A DNA stretch of 5,829 nt from Bacteroidales bacterium (lineage in GTDB: Bacteria > Bacteroidota > Bacteroidia > Bacteroidales > F082): NCBI GenBank assembly GCA_020853175.1, contig JADYZK010000112.1:1-5829 (forward strand). The letters run 5' to 3'. A program made the translations under genes and the position numbers. Below are positions 5,519 through 5,829 of this stretch, one piece after another. Below the pieces are notes generated by a model, which saw only the letters and a program-made list of their open reading frames with translations, had not been told where the DNA came from and searched no databases. How positions within the stretch are numbered: position 1 is the stretch's first letter; each line of letters starts with the position of its first letter.

Positions 5519-5613
5519 TTTCGGGCAGAAAAGAAACATTCGGTTGACACAGTACGACAAAAAAGAAGGGTATGCGTACAACAGGGGGTTTGCCAAAATA
5601 CGGGCTGACCCAA
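5519..5613. other. Short noncoding gap
   Basis: No gene or recognised site. An open frame crosses it but has no domain character. GCGTACAAC (5574-5582) is the reverse complement of 124-132 in the left flank, within a loosely similar GGGT(A)TGCGTACAAC context. This hints that both flanks hold related repeat material in opposite orientation; the match is too short to be certain. Confidence 0.3.
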
Positions 5614-5697
5614 GTTATCTTCATCAGTGGTAATTCTATTTTGCTTCATATCCAGCCGACGGAATTCTATTCGGCTTTTTGTTGTTATCTTCATCAG
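5614..5697. repeat. 14-bp direct repeat with 70-bp period
   Basis: GTTATCTTCATCAG is present perfectly at 5614-5627 and 5684-5697. A shorter AATTCTATT also recurs between them (5632-5640 and 5663-5671). The repeats lie upstream of the transposase-like start and flank the terminator-like hairpin. They could be part of an insertion-sequence left end, a small duplication, or a remnant of an earlier insertion. The element boundary is not visible. Confidence 0.6.
5654..5680 (+). terminator. Rho-independent terminator-like hairpin
   Basis: AGCCGA (5654-5659) pairs with TCGGCT (5671-5676) across an 11-nt loop, and five T residues run from 5676 to 5680. An alternative fold pairs AGCC with GGCT and GAAT with ATTC inside. 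It points in the + direction, so it could end readthrough from the metal genes or shield the transposase from outside transcription, as insertion sequences often do. Confidence 0.55.
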
Positions 5698-5720
5698 CAG
5701 TTTGTCTCGTCCTGCTATAG

Positions 5721-5737
5721 GTTGACTAAAAATCAAC
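5721..5737. other. Hairpin just before the transposase start
   Basis: GTTGA (5721-5725) and TCAAC (5733-5737) form a 5-bp dyad around a 7-nt A-rich loop, 4 nt before ATG 5742. It could lie near the left terminal repeat of the insertion sequence or restrict translation of the transposase. The stem is short, and no right end is available in the window for comparison. Confidence 0.35.
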
Positions 5738-5741
5738 TAAA

Positions 5742-5829
5742 ATGGACATCAAACAACAATGCATTACGGAGTATTTAACACAAGGAGTTGGCTACCGCAA
5801 GCTGGCTGCCAAGTATGGAGTAAGTAGGA
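5742..5829 (+). CDS. Transposase-like helix-turn-helix ORF, 5' part only
   Basis: Only the first 29 codons are present before the window ends. The start MDIKQQCITEYL is followed by a helix-turn-helix pattern, GVGYRKLAAKYGVSR, in which the KLAAKYGVS core is typical of the N-terminal DNA-binding region of IS3-type OrfA and related Helix_turn_helix_23/28 transposase proteins. ATG 5742 fits the usual start a few residues before the first helix. It lies in the same direction as the metal genes, about 327 nt beyond the oxidase stop, in a gap rich in repeats and hairpins. The family is inferred from a short piece; a different helix-turn-helix recombinase or regulator remains possible. The catalytic part cannot be assessed. 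Confidence 0.65.
   Translation, partial: MDIKQQCITEYLTQGVGYRKLAAKYGVSR

Noticed and set aside
5544..5549. TTGACA as a sigma-70 -35 box
   Set aside because: There is no -10 box at proper spacing, and Bacteroidota promoters use a different consensus.
5428..5736. Open frames on both strands in the right flank
   Set aside because: They cross the stem-loop repeat, the terminator and the direct repeats. The products have no domain character.

Overview
The window looks like an accessory, metal-handling segment from a member of the Bacteroidota, probably a Chitinophaga/Sphingobacteria-type or Flavobacteria-type genome. The reasons are low-GC, A-rich coding sequence, TAnnTTTG-type -7 promoter elements just upstream of starts, few recognisable Shine-Dalgarno sites, and a gene set (HYC_CC_PP protein, HMA plus DUF3347 lipoprotein, HMA plus MauE membrane protein) that I know mainly from this phylum. 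The species cannot be named from the sequence.

Layout, all genes on the + strand. 1-201: noncoding, more GC-rich than the genes, nothing recognised. 202-303: structured repeat copy A. 326-350: a promoter-like element and a small palindrome. 360-920: AraC-type regulator carrying its own N-terminal CxxC metal-binding domain. 998-1711: HMA domain fused to a MauE/DoxX-like membrane domain. 1745-2134: small exported Cys/His-rich HYC_CC_PP protein. 2222-3094: lipoprotein with an HMA domain and a C-terminal DUF3347-type domain. 3162-5414: CopA-like multicopper oxidase fused to a C-terminal outer-membrane barrel. 5415-5518: structured repeat copy B, which begins directly at the oxidase stop codon. 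5519-5741: noncoding, with a direct repeat and a terminator-like hairpin. 5742-5829: 5' end of a transposase-like helix-turn-helix ORF that runs off the window.

The five complete genes read as one copper (or related soft-metal) sensing, envelope-trafficking and detoxification module. A cytoplasmic sensor-regulator would control a membrane protein with a metal-binding head, a small exported Cys/His protein, a metal-binding lipoprotein, and a cuproxidase physically joined to the outer membrane. No P-type ATPase or RND pump is visible, so cytoplasmic or periplasmic efflux must be encoded elsewhere or absent.

The most unusual feature is that the module sits between two copies of a structured repeat. 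Both fold into the same two-part stem with a conserved 24-25 nt loop, yet the stem sequences differ in a compensatory way. This is the pattern expected if structure is selected, and it suggests that the module was exchanged as a cassette. That conclusion is inference. The repeat comparison was done by eye.
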